Shown piece by piece: positions 43,491 to 54,155 of a stretch of 64,000 nt of DNA. The translations under genes and the position numbers were made by a program. Positions within the stretch are counted from its first letter, which is position 1, and every line of letters starts with the position of its first letter. This DNA comes from Luteibacter sp. UNCMF331Sha3.1 (lineage in GTDB: Bacteria > Pseudomonadota > Gammaproteobacteria > Xanthomonadales > Rhodanobacteraceae): positions 1,184,764-1,248,763 of the forward strand of contig NZ_FOBU01000001.1 in NCBI RefSeq assembly GCF_900109915.1, read 5' to 3'. A model generated the notes under the pieces. The model saw nothing but the letters and a program-made list of their open reading frames with translations, made no database searches and was not told the origin of the DNA.

Positions 43491-44480
43491 ATGAAGAACA
43501 AGATCGCCCTTGGCCTGAAAGTGCTCGCACTGGCCCTGACGCTCTCCGCCTGCTCGTCGGGTGGCAACGATCAGGTGAAGATCGGCTTCGTCGTGAAGCA
43601 GCCCGAAGAACCCTGGTTCCAGGACGAATGGAAGTACGCCGAACAGGCGGCGAAGGAGAAGGGCTTCACGCTGGTGAAGATCGGTGCGCCCGACGGCGGC
43701 CAGGTCCTCACCGCCATCGACAACCTGAAGTCGCAGCATGCGCAGGGTTTCGTGATCTGCACGCCCGACGTGAAGCTCGGGCCGTCCATCGTCGCCAAGG
43801 CGAAGGCCGACGGCCTGAAACTGATGACGGTCGACGACCGTCTCGTCGACGGTTCCGGCAACCCCATCGAATCCGTACCGCACATGGGCATCTCGGCGAC
43901 GAAGATCGGCGAGCAGGTCGGCCAGGCGATCGCCGACGAAATGAAGAAGCGCGGCTGGAACCCGGAAGAGACCGGCGCGCTGCGCATCTCCTACGACCAG
44001 CTGCCGACGGCGAAGGACCGCACGGACGGCGCCATCGCGGCGCTGACCGCCGCGGGCTTCCCCACCGCGAACATCATCAACGCGCCGGAAGCCAAGACGG
44101 ATACCGAGAACGCGTTCAACGCCGCGAACATCGCGATCACCCAGAATCCGAAGTACAAGCACTGGGTCGCCTTCGGCCTCAACGACGAAGCGGTGCTCGG
44201 CGCGGTGCGCGCCGCCGAAGGTCGTGGCTTCCGCGCGGCCGACATGATCGGCGTCGGTATCGGCGGCAGCAAGTCGGCGCTCAACGAATTCGCCAAGGGC
44301 GAAGCGACGGGTTTCTTCGGCAGCGTGCTGATCAGCCCGAAGCGTCACGGCTACGAGACGTCGGTCAACATGTACGAGTGGATCAAGAACGGCAAGGCAC
44401 CGCCGCCGCTCACCCTGACCACGGGTCAGCTGATCACGAAGGAAAACTCGGCCGACGTGCGTAAGGAAATGGGGCTCTGA
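43491..44480 (+). CDS. Periplasmic sugar-binding lipoprotein of an AraFGH-like ABC importer
   Basis: A 329-residue solute-binding protein: lipobox LSAC after a short signal (about residue 21), then a periplasmic-binding fold with [19 protein letters not shown], as in AraF. AraF binds L-arabinose (and D-galactose). Here the flanking genes are galactose-type, so galactose is a likely ligand; the sequence cannot decide. A lipoprotein anchor is unusual for a Gram-negative sugar-binding protein, but is seen here. Followed two bases later by the ATPase. Confidence 0.88.
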   Translation: MKNKIALGLKVLALALTLSACSSGGNDQVKIGFVVKQPEEPWFQDEWKYAEQAAKEKGFTLVKIGAPDGGQVLTAIDNLKSQHAQGFVICTPDVKLGPSIVAKAKADGLKLMTVDDRLVDGSGNPIESVPHMGISATKIGEQVGQAIADEMKKRGWNPEETGALRISYDQLPTAKDRTDGAIAALTAAGFPTANIINAPEAKTDTENAFNAANIAITQNPKYKHWVAFGLNDEAVLGAVRAAEGRGFRAADMIGVGIGGSKSALNEFAKGEATGFFGSVLISPKRHGYETSVNMYEWIKNGKAPPPLTLTTGQLITKENSADVRKEMGL

Positions 44481-44482
44481 CG

Positions 44483-46009
44483 ATGATCGACGTTCCGCGC
44501 CTCGAGTTCCGCCACATCGGGAAGACCTTTCCCGGCGTGCGCGCGCTCGCCGACGTCGGCTTCCAGGTGCGGGCCGGCAGCGTGCACGGCCTGCTCGGCG
44601 AGAACGGCGCGGGCAAGTCGACGATGATGAAGATCCTCGGCGGGGAGTACATCCCCGACGAAGGCGAGGTCGCCATCGACGGCCAGCCGATGAACTTCCG
44701 CAAGGCCGCCGACGCGATCGACGCCGGCGTGGCGGTGATCCACCAGGAGCTCCAGTACGTCCCCGAACTCTCGGTGATGGAAAACCTCCTGCTCGGTCGC
44801 CTGCCCACCCGTTTCGGCCTCGTCGACCGCCGCAAGGCCCTCGCCTGGACGCGCCAGCGCCTCGACGCGCTCGGTGTCGACCTCGATCCGCGCGCGAAGC
44901 TGAAGCAGCTCTCGATCGGCCAGCGTCAGATGGTCGAGATCGTCAAGGCCATCCTGCGCGATGCGACGATCCTCGCACTGGACGAACCCACGAGCTCGTT
45001 GTCGCATCGCGAGACCGACGTGCTGTTCCGCCTCGTGCGCGACCTGCGTGCGCAGGGCAAGGCGATGATCTACATCTCGCATCGCCTCGACGAGATCTTC
45101 GAACTCTGCGATGCCGCGACCATCTTCCGCGACGGCCGCAAGGTGGCGGATTTCGAGACGCTGGAAGGCGTCACGCGCGACACGCTCGTGGAGCGCATGG
45201 TCGGCCGCGACATCGGCGACATCTGGGGCTACAAGCCGCGCGAGCACGGCGACATCCGGCTCTCGGTGAAGGGTGTCTCGGGCCGGGCCGTGCCGCAGCC
45301 CGTCAGCTTCGACGTGAAGGCCGGCGAAATCGTCGGTTTCTTCGGCCTCGTGGGCGCGGGACGCTCGGAGATCATGCGCGTGATCTATGGCGCCGACCGT
45401 CGCCTCACCGGCGACGTCGCCGTCGACGGCAAGCCGGTGAAGGCCTCGCACATCCGCGACGCGATCCGGCATGGCCTGGTGCTATGCCCGGAAGACCGAA
45501 AGGAAGACGGCATCATCGGCGTGCGCTCGGTCGCCGAGAACATCAACATCAGCGCGCGCCGGAATCACCTCACCGCGGGGCTGTTCGTCAACGACGCCGT
45601 CGAAGCGAAGACCGCCGACGGCTTCATCGAGCGCCTGCGCATCCGCACGCCGCACCGGCGCCAGGAGATCCGTCTGCTCTCGGGCGGCAACCAGCAGAAG
45701 GCCGTGCTCTCGCGCTGGCTCGCGGAGAAAGACCTCCGCGTGCTGATCGTCGACGAGCCCACGCGCGGCATCGACGTCGGCGCCAAGAACGAGATCTACA
45801 ACGTGCTTTACGAGCTTGCCGGCCGCGGCGTCGCCGTGGTGATGATCTCGAGCGAACTGCCGGAAGTCCTCGGCGTGTCCGATCGCGTCATCGCCATGTG
45901 CCGCGGCCGCATCGTCGCCCAGTTCGCCCGTGGCGAAGCGAACGAGACCAACGTGCTCGCCGCCGCCCTTCCCGAAGGCGCCAGCGCCACCCCCACGCCT
46001 GCCGAGTAA
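44483..46009 (+). CDS. Sugar ABC transporter ATPase, AraG-like
   Basis: A 508-residue double-ABC protein. N-terminal NBD: Walker [10 protein letters not shown] at 39-47, signature-like [11 protein letters not shown], Walker [13 protein letters not shown]-terminal NBD: degenerate Walker [10 protein letters not shown], signature LLSGGNQQK. This is the arrangement of AraG/RbsA/MglA importer ATPases. It lies between binding protein and permease, two and eight bases from the neighbours. Confidence 0.93.
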   Translation: MIDVPRLEFRHIGKTFPGVRALADVGFQVRAGSVHGLLGENGAGKSTMMKILGGEYIPDEGEVAIDGQPMNFRKAADAIDAGVAVIHQELQYVPELSVMENLLLGRLPTRFGLVDRRKALAWTRQRLDALGVDLDPRAKLKQLSIGQRQMVEIVKAILRDATILALDEPTSSLSHRETDVLFRLVRDLRAQGKAMIYISHRLDEIFELCDAATIFRDGRKVADFETLEGVTRDTLVERMVGRDIGDIWGYKPREHGDIRLSVKGVSGRAVPQPVSFDVKAGEIVGFFGLVGAGRSEIMRVIYGADRRLTGDVAVDGKPVKASHIRDAIRHGLVLCPEDRKEDGIIGVRSVAENINISARRNHLTAGLFVNDAVEAKTADGFIERLRIRTPHRRQEIRLLSGGNQQKAVLSRWLAEKDLRVLIVDEPTRGIDVGAKNEIYNVLYELAGRGVAVVMISSELPEVLGVSDRVIAMCRGRIVAQFARGEANETNVLAAALPEGASATPTPAE

Positions 46010-46017
46010 GACATCCC

Positions 46018-47019
46018 ATGACCGAGTCCAACGCCGCCGCCATCGGCGCCACCCGCGACACCCCGGCCACACGACGCCGCGCCCTGCTGTGGCATGTCGT
46101 CGACGACTACAGCCTGATCCTCATCTTCGTGGCGCTGTTCGCCGTGCTGAGCGCATCGGTGCAGTACTTCTTCTCGTGGGACAACATGGTCGGCCTGCTG
46201 CTGTCCGTGTCGCAGATCGGCATGGTCTCGTGCACCATGATGTTCTGCCTCGCCTCGCGCGACTTCGATCTCTCGGTCGGGTCCATCGTCGCGTTCGCCG
46301 GCGTTTTCTGCGCGATCGTGGCCAATGCCACCGGCAGCGTGACGATCGGCATCGCCGCCAGCCTGGCGGCCGGTGCCTTCGTCGGCTTCGTCAACGGCGC
46401 GGTCATCGCCAAGCTCAAGATCAACGCGCTGATCACCACGCTGGCCACGATGGAGATCGTGCGCGGCCTCGCGTTCATCAGCTCGCACGGCCAGGCGGTC
46501 GGCGTCACCAACGAGGCCTTCTTCGCGCTTGGCAGCGCATCGGTGCTCGGTCTGCCCGTGCCGGTCTGGGTCACGCTCGCCTGTTTCGCCGTGTTCGGCG
46601 TGCTGCTGAACAAGACGATCTACGGGCGCAATACCCTCGCCATCGGCGGAAACCCGGACGCCTCGCGCCTGGCCGGCGTCGCCGTGGACCGCGTGCGCAT
46701 CGCCATCTTCCTCATCCAGGGCGTGGTCGCCGCGCTGGCAGGCATCATCCTCGCCTCGCGCATGACCAGCGGCCAGCCGAACGCCGGCGAAGGTTTCGAG
46801 CTCAACGTGATCTCGGCGTGCGTGCTGGGCGGCGTGTCGCTGATGGGCGGCCGCGCGAGCATCAGCGGCGTGATCGTCGGCGTCCTCATCATGGGCACCG
46901 TGCAGAACGCGATGAGCCTGATGAACATCGACGCCTTCTACCAGTACCTCGTCCGTGGCACGATCCTGCTGATCGCCGTGCTGGTCGACCAGCTCAAGAA
47001 CCGCAGGCAGGCCCGCTGA
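46018..47019 (+). CDS. Sugar ABC transporter permease, AraH-like
   Basis: A 333-residue inner-membrane permease with about eight to nine helices and the BPD_transp_2 pattern of AraH/RbsC (ASRDFDLSVGSIVAF, GRNTLAIGGNPDASRLAG). It overlaps the lactonase start by one base (TGATG), so importer and catabolic enzymes are translationally linked. Confidence 0.93.
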   Translation: MTESNAAAIGATRDTPATRRRALLWHVVDDYSLILIFVALFAVLSASVQYFFSWDNMVGLLLSVSQIGMVSCTMMFCLASRDFDLSVGSIVAFAGVFCAIVANATGSVTIGIAASLAAGAFVGFVNGAVIAKLKINALITTLATMEIVRGLAFISSHGQAVGVTNEAFFALGSASVLGLPVPVWVTLACFAVFGVLLNKTIYGRNTLAIGGNPDASRLAGVAVDRVRIAIFLIQGVVAALAGIILASRMTSGQPNAGEGFELNVISACVLGGVSLMGGRASISGVIVGVLIMGTVQNAMSLMNIDAFYQYLVRGTILLIAVLVDQLKNRRQAR

Positions 47020-47906
47020 TGACCGAATCGTTCAAACCCCTCTCCGACCAGCGCCAGGCCCACGCCGAGGGCGTGATCTGGGACGATCTGAAAGGCGTGG
47101 TCCGCTGGACCGACATCGCCACGTCGATGCTCTACGCCTACGACCCGAACACGGGCCACGTGACGGGGCAGAAGCTGGGTGCGCGCGTCTGCTGTTTCGC
47201 GCTCACGCACGAAGCCGGCGTGCTGTTGCTGGCGATGGAGAAACAGGTTGCCCGGTTCGACACGGCGACGGAGGAACTGAAGGTGCTCGCGGATATCGAG
47301 CCCGACCTTCCCGGCACCCGCGCCAACGACGGCCGATGCGACCGCCACGGCAACCTCGTGTTCGGCACACTGAACGAGCGGGGCCCCGAGAAGATCGCGT
47401 CGTTCTGGCGTTACACGCACGACGGCCGCCTCGAGCGCCTCGCCTTGCCCAAGGCCGCCATCACGAACAGCATCTGCTTCAGCCCCGATGGCGGCACGAT
47501 GTATTTCACCGATTCGCCGACGGCGCAGATCATGGCCTGCGATTACGACGGCGTGACCGGCGCGATCGACAGGATCCGGCTCTTCGCGCAACTCGACGCG
47601 GGTAACGAGCCGGACGGCTCGACCATCGACGCCGAGGGCTTCCTGTGGAACGCCGAATGGGGCGCGTCGCGCGTCGTGCGCTACGCGCCCGACGGCAGCG
47701 TCGACGCCATCGTCAACCTGCCCGCGCGGCAACCCAGCTGCGTGAGCTTCGCCGGACCGGAACTCGATCGGATGGTCATCACCTCTGCCAACAAGTACAT
47801 CGACGAAGCGGCGATGACGCCGGACGACGGTGCCATCTTCATCGGTACGCCGCCGCGCGGACGCGGACTTCCGGAAGCCCGTTACGGCCACGGGGCACGC
47901 CGATGA
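47019..47906 (+). CDS. SMP-30/gluconolactonase-like sugar lactonase
   Basis: A 295-residue six-bladed beta-propeller lactonase: LPGTRANDGRCDRHGNLVFG (metal-binding Asn/Asp), LPKAAITNSICFSPDGGTMYFTDS and NEPDGSTIDAEGFLW. It would open galactono-1,4-lactone made by the dehydrogenase two genes on. No signal peptide, so cytosolic. Start ATG overlaps the araH-like stop (TGATG). It overlaps the SDR start by four bases (ATGA). Confidence 0.88.
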   Translation: MTESFKPLSDQRQAHAEGVIWDDLKGVVRWTDIATSMLYAYDPNTGHVTGQKLGARVCCFALTHEAGVLLLAMEKQVARFDTATEELKVLADIEPDLPGTRANDGRCDRHGNLVFGTLNERGPEKIASFWRYTHDGRLERLALPKAAITNSICFSPDGGTMYFTDSPTAQIMACDYDGVTGAIDRIRLFAQLDAGNEPDGSTIDAEGFLWNAEWGASRVVRYAPDGSVDAIVNLPARQPSCVSFAGPELDRMVITSANKYIDEAAMTPDDGAIFIGTPPRGRGLPEARYGHGARR

Positions 47907-48712
47907 GCGCCGCGACGAAGGGCGACCCGCGCACCACGCCCCTGCCCCGCCTCGCGGGCAAGGTGGCCGTCGTCACCGGCGCGACGCAGGGCATCGGCGC
48001 GGCGTGCGCGAAGCTGTTCGCGGCCCATGGCGCGTCCGTGGTGCTCAACGTCCTCGAAGACAACGCGCAGGCGCGCCAGACGCTGGCCGATCTGAACACC
48101 GACAAGGCGATGCTCTTCCAGGCGGACGTCACCGACCCGCAGGCGATCCAGCGCATGGTCGACGCCGCGACCGAGCGGTTCGGCGCGCCCGACGTCCTGG
48201 TGAACAACGCGGGCATCAACGTGTTCAACGATCCGCTGTCGCTGAGCGACGACGAGTGGACCCGCTGTTTCGAGGTCGACCTCAAGGGCGCGTGGAACTG
48301 CGCCAAAGCCGTGCTGCCGGGCATGCTCGGCCTCGGTCGCGGCAGCATCGTCAACATCGCGTCCGTGCACGGGCACAAGATCATCCCGCACTGCTTTCCG
48401 TACCCGGTGGCCAAGCACGGACTGATCGGCCTGACGAAGGCCCTGGGCATCGAATACGCCGCCCGCGGCGTGCGCGTGAATTCGATCTCGCCGGGGCTGG
48501 TGCTCACCGCGATCGCGGAGGCCGGCTTCGCGTCGGCGCCGGATCCCGAAGCCGAGCGCCGCAAGCAGACCGAGATCCTGCCGAACAAGCGCATCGGCGA
48601 GCCGGAGGAGATCGCGTACACCGCGCTGTTCCTCGCCTCCGACGAAGCCCGCTACATCAACGCCGCCGACATCCGCATCGACGGCGGCCGCTCCCAGCTC
48701 TACCACGAGTGA
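47903..48712 (+). CDS. Short-chain dehydrogenase, probable galactose dehydrogenase
   Basis: A 269-residue classical [13 protein letters not shown] cofactor motif, NNAGIN, catalytic Ser in IASVHG and YPVAK (YxxxK). Position between lactonase and KDPGal aldolase makes a sugar (galactose) 1-dehydrogenase the best guess; oxidation of another sugar to its lactone cannot be excluded. Coupled to its neighbours by 4-base overlap and a 5-base gap. Confidence 0.85.
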   Translation: MSAATKGDPRTTPLPRLAGKVAVVTGATQGIGAACAKLFAAHGASVVLNVLEDNAQARQTLADLNTDKAMLFQADVTDPQAIQRMVDAATERFGAPDVLVNNAGINVFNDPLSLSDDEWTRCFEVDLKGAWNCAKAVLPGMLGLGRGSIVNIASVHGHKIIPHCFPYPVAKHGLIGLTKALGIEYAARGVRVNSISPGLVLTAIAEAGFASAPDPEAERRKQTEILPNKRIGEPEEIAYTALFLASDEARYINAADIRIDGGRSQLYHE

Positions 48713-48717
48713 CGCCC

Positions 48718-49329
48718 ATGGCCTGGCCGACCGCCCTTCCCCTCGTCGCGATCCTGCGCGGCATCACGCCCGACGATGCCGTCGCCCATGTCGAGGCGCT
48801 GATCGCCGAGGGCTTCGACGCGATCGAGATCCCGCTGAACTCGCCGGACTGGCGCAAGAGCATTCCGCTCGCCGTGCAGGCGGCGGGCGATCGCGCGCTG
48901 GTCGGCGCGGGCACGGTGCTCACGCCCGAGCTCGTCGACGAGGTGGCCGACCTGGGCGGGCACCTGCTGGTGACGCCGAACACCGACCCGGCCGTCGTCC
49001 GTCAGGGCATCAAGCGCGGCATGTACGCGTCCATCGGCTTCGCCACGCCCAGCGAGGCCTTCGTGGCGCTCGCGGCCGGGGCGCAGTCGCTGAAGCTGTT
49101 TCCGGCGGCCAACCTCGGCCCCGGCTACATCCGGTCGATCCGCGCGGTGTTGCCCCCCGACGTGCCCCTGCTGGCGGTCGGCGGCGTGACCCCCGACAAT
49201 CTGGGTCAGTACCTCGACGCCGGCTGCATCGGCGCGGGACTCGGCAGCGATCTCTACAAACCCGGTCAATCGGTCGCGCGCACGCGCGAGCGCGCCGCCG
49301 CCTTCGTCAAAGCCTATCGCTCGGTCTGA
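48718..49329 (+). CDS. dgoA: 2-dehydro-3-deoxy-6-phosphogalactonate aldolase
   Basis: Splits KDPGal to pyruvate and glyceraldehyde 3-phosphate. The 203-residue (class I, KDPG-aldolase fold) protein has the Glu of EIPLNSP and the Schiff-base Lys in SLKLFPA, with AGTVL and GGVTPDN segments as in DgoA. The N-terminus [20 protein letters not shown] is typical. Followed two bases on by dgoD. Confidence 0.93.
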   Translation: MAWPTALPLVAILRGITPDDAVAHVEALIAEGFDAIEIPLNSPDWRKSIPLAVQAAGDRALVGAGTVLTPELVDEVADLGGHLLVTPNTDPAVVRQGIKRGMYASIGFATPSEAFVALAAGAQSLKLFPAANLGPGYIRSIRAVLPPDVPLLAVGGVTPDNLGQYLDAGCIGAGLGSDLYKPGQSVARTRERAAAFVKAYRSV

Positions 49330-49331
49330 AC

Positions 49332-50483
49332 ATGAAAGTCACCCGGATCACCACGTACCGTGTCCCTCCCCGCTGGATGTTCCTCAAGATGGAGACCGAC
49401 GAAGGCATCGTCGGCTGGGGCGAACCGGTCGTCGAAGGCCGCGCGCGCACCGTCGAGGCTGCCGTGCACGAGCTCTCGGAGTTCGTGATCGGCACGGATC
49501 CGGCGCGCATCAACGACATCTGGCAGACGATGTACCGCGGCGGCTTCTACCGCGGCGGCGCGGTGTTCATGAGCGCGATGGCCGGCATCGACCAGGCGCT
49601 CTGGGACATCAAGGGCAAGACGCTCGGCGCGCCGGTCTACGAACTGCTCGGTGGCCGCGTCCGCGACCGCATGAAGACCTACTGCTGGGTGGGTGGCGAT
49701 CGTCCCGCCGACGTCATCGCGCAGATCCGCGACCGCCTCGCGCACGGCTTCGACACGTTCAAGATGAACGGGTGCGAGGAGATGGGCATCATCGGTTCGA
49801 GCAAGGCCGTCGATGCCGCGGTGGCACGTGTCGCGGAGATCCGCGAAGCGTTCGGCAACACCATCGAATTCGGCCTCGACTTCCACGGCCGCGTGTCCGC
49901 GCCGATGGCCAAGGTGCTGGTGAAGGAGCTCGAGCCGTACCGCCCGCTGTTCATCGAGGAACCCGTGCTCGCCGAACAGGCGGAGTACTACCCGCGCATC
50001 GCCGCGCAGACGTCGATTCCGATCGCGGCGGGCGAGCGCATGTATTCCCGTTACGAGTTCAAGCACGTGCTCGAACGCGGCGGCATCTCGATCATCCAGC
50101 CCGACCTCTCGCACGCCGGCGGCATCACGGAGTGCGTGAAGCTCGCCGCGATGGCGGAAGCGTACGACGTCGCCTTCGCGCCGCATTGCCCGCTGGGCCC
50201 CATCGCGCTGGCGTCGTGCCTGCACGTCGACTTCGTCGCGTGGAACGCGACGCTGCAGGAACAGAGCATGGGCATCCACTACAACCGTGGCGGCGAAGTG
50301 CTGGATTACGTCGTGAACAAGGAAGCGCTGAAGCTCGACGACGGCGGCTACGCGCATCCATTCACCGGTCCGGGCCTCGGTATCGAGGTGAACGAGGAGC
50401 TCGTGATCGAACGCAGCCGCGAGGTCGCCGACTGGCGCAACCCGCTATGGCGGCACCCGGACGGGTCGGTCGCGGAGTGGTAA
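49332..50483 (+). CDS. dgoD: D-galactonate dehydratase
   Basis: Removes water from D-galactonate to give 2-dehydro-3-deoxygalactonate. A 383-residue enolase-superfamily (mandelate racemase subgroup) enzyme with the DgoD residues visible: GLDFHGRVS (metal Asp and active-site His), FIEEPVL and AGERMYSR (metal Glus), and FAPHCPLGP (second catalytic His). It ends the galactose operon; its stop is three bases from that of the convergent rluE-like gene. Confidence 0.95.
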   Translation: MKVTRITTYRVPPRWMFLKMETDEGIVGWGEPVVEGRARTVEAAVHELSEFVIGTDPARINDIWQTMYRGGFYRGGAVFMSAMAGIDQALWDIKGKTLGAPVYELLGGRVRDRMKTYCWVGGDRPADVIAQIRDRLAHGFDTFKMNGCEEMGIIGSSKAVDAAVARVAEIREAFGNTIEFGLDFHGRVSAPMAKVLVKELEPYRPLFIEEPVLAEQAEYYPRIAAQTSIPIAAGERMYSRYEFKHVLERGGISIIQPDLSHAGGITECVKLAAMAEAYDVAFAPHCPLGPIALASCLHVDFVAWNATLQEQSMGIHYNRGGEVLDYVVNKEALKLDDGGYAHPFTGPGLGIEVNEELVIERSREVADWRNPLWRHPDGSVAEW

Positions 50484-50486
50484 GCG

Positions 50487-51026
50487 TCACCCGCCGTCGA
50501 TGACTCGCACGTCGCCGGGTGCGAGCCCGGCGATCGTGTAAGGGCCTATCGATTCGCGGATCAATCGCAACGTCGGCAGCCCTACCGCGGCGGTCATGCG
50601 GCGCACCTGCCGGTTGCGGCCTTCCCTGAGCACGATACGCAGCCACGCGTCCGGCACCGTCTTGCGGAAGCGCACGGGCGGATCGCGGGGCCACAGCCAG
50701 CCCGGTTCGGCGATCGCTTCGACCTGCGCGGGCAACGTGGGTCCGTCCTTCAGCATGACGCCGCGACGGAGCCGGTCGAGGGCCACCTCCGTGGGCGTGC
50801 CCTCGACCTGCACCACATAGGTCTTCGGCTGTTTGTGCTTCGGATCCGCCAGCCGGTGCTGCAACCGGCCGTCGTCGGTGAGCAGCAGCAGGCCCTCGCT
50901 GTCGTGATCCAGCCGCCCTGCCGCGTAGACGCCTTTCTGCGCGACGAAGTCGGCCAGCGTGGGCCGGCCGGCTTCGTCGGTGAACTGGCAGAGCACCCCG
51001 AAGGGTTTGTTCAACGCGAGGAGCAC
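50487..51026 (-). CDS. rluE: Ribosomal large-subunit pseudouridine synthase, RluE-like
   Basis: Isomerises a uridine of 23S rRNA. A 179-residue RsuA-family protein without an S4 domain, with the catalytic Asp40 in [15 protein letters not shown] and the KTYVVQVEG and GRNRQVRRM segments. The small size and lack of S4 suit RluE (U2457 in E. coli). The start at 51026 directly follows the stop of the upstream methyltransferase-like gene (51027). Confidence 0.9.
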   Translation of the reverse strand: MLLALNKPFGVLCQFTDEAGRPTLADFVAQKGVYAAGRLDHDSEGLLLLTDDGRLQHRLADPKHKQPKTYVVQVEGTPTEVALDRLRRGVMLKDGPTLPAQVEAIAEPGWLWPRDPPVRFRKTVPDAWLRIVLREGRNRQVRRMTAAVGLPTLRLIRESIGPYTIAGLAPGDVRVIDGG

Positions 51027-51869
51027 TTACTTGGTTGCAGCGGGCTTCACGAAACGCAGCGTCATGCGGTCGGATTCGCCGATCGCCATGTACTTCGCCT
51101 TGTCCTGATCCTTGAGTTCGAGCACCGGCGGCAGCGTCCACACGCCCTTCGGGTGGTCGTGGTTGTCCTTCGGATTGGCATTGACCTCGCTCTGGCCGTC
51201 GAGTCTGAAGCCCGCGTCGGTAGCCAGCTTGATCACGTAGTCGGTCGGCAGGTAGCCCGTGTTCACCACGTCGTCCACCTTCTTGCCCTTGTCGGCACGA
51301 TGGTCTTCGACGCCCAGCACGCCGCCCGGCTTGAGCACCTTGAAGAACGCCTTGAACATCGCATCGGCGGTGCCGTCGGCGGCCCAGTTGTGCACGTTGC
51401 GGAACGTCAGCACCATGTCCGCCGAATTGGCGGGACCGAGGTTCGGCACCTTGTGATCGAACTCGCGGATCTCGGCGAGCTTGTACTGGGCCGGCTTGTC
51501 CGCGAACTTGTTGCGCATCGCCGTCACGCCCTTCGAGCCCTTCTCGATGGCCGCGACGTAGTGACCGTTCGGGTTGAGGTACGGCGCGAGAATCTCGGTG
51601 TACCAGCCGCCCGAGGGATAGATCTCGATCACGGTCATGTCGGGACGGATGCCGAAGAACTTCAGCGTCTCCGCCGGGTGACGGTACGTGTCGCGCGCGG
51701 TGAACGCGGGCGTGCGCCACGGGCCGGCCACGGCCTTGTCGATCAGGGCGGCGCTGGCGGTGCTCGCGCTGGCCGGCGCGGGCGGAGCGGCAGGCTGGTC
51801 GGCCTGGAAGGCCTCCGCGCCACACGACACGGCGAGACCGATCACACTGGCGATGATGAATTTCTTCAT
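51027..51869 (-). CDS. Secreted methyltransferase-like protein
   Basis: A 280-residue protein with a clear signal peptide (about 1-20, ending AEA), a Pro/Ala-rich linker, then a Rossmann-type methyltransferase-like domain (IEIYPSGGWYTEILAPYL as the SAM-loop position, ADMVLTFRNVHNW, KPGGVLGVEDHR). This is the exported predicted-methyltransferase family (COG4798 type). Enzymatic methylation outside the cytoplasm lacks a known SAM source, so catalysis is uncertain. It is divergent from the TonB receptor at 51986. Confidence 0.85.
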   Translation of the reverse strand: MKKFIIASVIGLAVSCGAEAFQADQPAAPPAPASASTASAALIDKAVAGPWRTPAFTARDTYRHPAETLKFFGIRPDMTVIEIYPSGGWYTEILAPYLNPNGHYVAAIEKGSKGVTAMRNKFADKPAQYKLAEIREFDHKVPNLGPANSADMVLTFRNVHNWAADGTADAMFKAFFKVLKPGGVLGVEDHRADKGKKVDDVVNTGYLPTDYVIKLATDAGFRLDGQSEVNANPKDNHDHPKGVWTLPPVLELKDQDKAKYMAIGESDRMTLRFVKPAATK

Positions 51870-51985
51870 GGCGCTACCGAAGGGTTAGGGTGGTGGGCCG
51901 GAAGGCTAGCACGACCCGTTACGACGGACCCATCCACGGCAACCTTCTTCGGGCATCATCGACGCGTCCCCCGAAAGGCATCCCC

Positions 51986-54097
51986 ATGCATTCGTTTCCC
52001 CTCCGCCCCGTGGCCGCGGCCGTCCTCGCGTTGCTCTCCACAGCGGTCGCCGCCCAGCAGACGCCGCTCGCCCCCGTCGTGGTCACCGCGACCCGCAGCG
52101 CGCAGTCGCCGTACGACATCCCCGCCGCCATCGATGTCGCGACCGTGCCGGCGGATGGCTCGCTCGACGTGAACCTGTCGGAACGCGTGCAGGCGATCCC
52201 CGGCATCGTCGTGCGGGACAGGCAGAACTACGCGCAGGACGCGCAGGTGTCGATCCGCGGTTTCGGGGCGCGATCGACGTTCGGCATCCGCGGCATCCGT
52301 CTGTACACCGACGGGATCCCCGCCACCATGCCCGACGGACAGGGCCAGGTGTCGCACTTCAACCTGGATGCCGCGGATCGCGTGGAGGTGCTGCGTGGGC
52401 CGTTCTCCGCGCTCTACGGCAACGCGTCCGGCGGCGTGGTGCAGATCTTCACCGCCGACGGCACCGAACCGCCCGAAGTGCGCTTCGGCGTGGCGGGCGG
52501 CAGCAACGGCAACCTGCGTGCCTCGGTCAACGCCCGCGGTGTCGACGGTCCGGTCGACTACAACCTCGACGCGACGCATTTCCGCACCAGCGGTTACCGC
52601 GACCACAGCGCGGCGCGGCGCGAGTCGGGCAACGCGAAGCTTGGCTGGAAGATCGACGACGACGCGAAGCTCACGCTCGTGCTCAACGCGCTCGACGTCC
52701 CCGACGCCCAGGACCCGCTCGGTCTCACGCGCGCGCAGTACAGGGCCGATCCACGCCAGGTCGCCGCCGTGGCGGATACGTTCGATACGCGCAAGTCCGT
52801 CGACCAGCGCCAGGCCGGCCTCGTCTACGACCAGCGCGTCGACGAGGCGAACAGCCTGCGCGTCATGGGATACTACGGCAGGCGCGACGTGCTGCAGTAC
52901 CTGTCGATCCCCGTGGCGACGCAGGCGTCGCAGCCCGGCAATTCGGGCGGCGTGGTCGACCTGGGCAGCGAATACGGCGGTGGCGACGCGCGCTGGACGT
53001 GGCGCGACACCGTGGCCGGTCGTCCTTTCGAGGTCGCCGTCGGCATCGCGTACGACAACCAGTCGCAGCACCGCCAGGGGTTCAACAACTTCGCCGGAGC
53101 GACCCTCGGCGTGCGCGGCGACAAGCGGCGCGACGAGATCGATCGTGTGTTCGACGTCGATCAGTACGCGCAGGCCACGTGGCGCGTCGCCGACGACTGG
53201 ACCCTGATGGGCGGCGCGCGACATAGCGACGTCCGCTTCCGCTCGTCGGACCGCTATGTCCGCGCAGGCAATCCCGACGACAGCGGCTCCGTCGCGTATG
53301 TCGCCACCACGCCCGTCTTCGGCGTGCTGTGGCGGGCGGCGCCGTGGCTGCATGCCTATGCGAACTGGGGACGCGGCTTCGAGACACCCACGTTCTCCGA
53401 GCTCGGTTACCGTGCCGACCGCGGCGCCGGACTCGCGTTCGACCTGAAGCCATCGCACTCGCGCAACGCGGAGATCGGCCTCAAGCTGCATCCCTCCGGG
53501 CGCATGCAGGCCGGTATCGCGCTCTACCGCGCGGACAGCGACGACGAACTCGCCGTGGCTACCAACCTGGGTGGCCGCACGACGTACCAGAACATCGCGA
53601 GCTCGCGGCGCCAGGGCGTCGAGCTATCGTTCGAGGGCGAGGTCGCGCCAAACCTGCGTCTCGTCGCGGCGTACACGCGCATGCAGGCGAGCTTCCGGTC
53701 GCCGTTCCTGACCTGCGTGTCCGCGGGGTGCGCGGCACCGGATACGCCCGTCGCCGCCGGAACGCGCATCCCCGGCGTGCCCCGATCGACCGGCTACGCG
53801 GCACTGAAGTACGGCGGCGATCGCGCATGGCAGGCCGGCGTCGACGTGAGTGCGTCGGGCTCGACCTCCGTCAACGACCTCGGCACGGCGTCCGCGCCGG
53901 GCTATGCGCTGTTCGGTGTGTCCGGCGGCTACGTGTTCGACGAAGGCCCGTGGCGCGTGAACACCTTCGCCCGTGTCGACAATCTCGCCGACCGGCACGT
54001 GATCGGGTCGGTGATCGTCAACGACGGGAATGCGCGGTACTACGAGCCGGCACCGGGGCGGACCTATCTGGTGGGCATGGATATCCGCTGGAAGTAG
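51986..54097 (+). CDS. TonB-dependent outer-membrane receptor (FecA/FepA-like)
   Basis: A 703-residue receptor: signal peptide (about 1-23, ending AVAAQ), TonB-box-like PVVVTATRS, plug segments IPGIVVRDRQNYAQDAQVSIRGFGARSTFGIRG and LRGPFSALYGNASGG, and a barrel with the C-terminal sequence ending MDIRWK. Many FecA/PfeA-type receptors take up ferric siderophores or vitamin B12; no Fur box, sigma factor or periplasmic partner is next to it, so the substrate is open. It is divergent from a secreted methyltransferase-like gene. Confidence 0.9.
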   Translation: MHSFPLRPVAAAVLALLSTAVAAQQTPLAPVVVTATRSAQSPYDIPAAIDVATVPADGSLDVNLSERVQAIPGIVVRDRQNYAQDAQVSIRGFGARSTFGIRGIRLYTDGIPATMPDGQGQVSHFNLDAADRVEVLRGPFSALYGNASGGVVQIFTADGTEPPEVRFGVAGGSNGNLRASVNARGVDGPVDYNLDATHFRTSGYRDHSAARRESGNAKLGWKIDDDAKLTLVLNALDVPDAQDPLGLTRAQYRADPRQVAAVADTFDTRKSVDQRQAGLVYDQRVDEANSLRVMGYYGRRDVLQYLSIPVATQASQPGNSGGVVDLGSEYGGGDARWTWRDTVAGRPFEVAVGIAYDNQSQHRQGFNNFAGATLGVRGDKRRDEIDRVFDVDQYAQATWRVADDWTLMGGARHSDVRFRSSDRYVRAGNPDDSGSVAYVATTPVFGVLWRAAPWLHAYANWGRGFETPTFSELGYRADRGAGLAFDLKPSHSRNAEIGLKLHPSGRMQAGIALYRADSDDELAVATNLGGRTTYQNIASSRRQGVELSFEGEVAPNLRLVAAYTRMQASFRSPFLTCVSAGCAAPDTPVAAGTRIPGVPRSTGYAALKYGGDRAWQAGVDVSASGSTSVNDLGTASAPGYALFGVSGGYVFDEGPWRVNTFARVDNLADRHVIGSVIVNDGNARYYEPAPGRTYLVGMDIRWK

Positions 54098-54155
54098 ACG
54101 GCTTTTTCCTGTGAAAGCGGGCGGCGCCACCCTTCGCCCGCGAGTTGGGGATCCG

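Noticed and set aside
42432-44348. Minus-strand open frame of 638 residues over dgoK and the binding protein
   Set aside because: Shadow of two well-supported plus-strand genes; high Arg/Val/Gly content typical of antisense GC-rich frames.
54098-54155. Possible terminator between the TonB receptor and the NatB-like gene
   Set aside because: Only a weak partial palindrome with no clear T-run.
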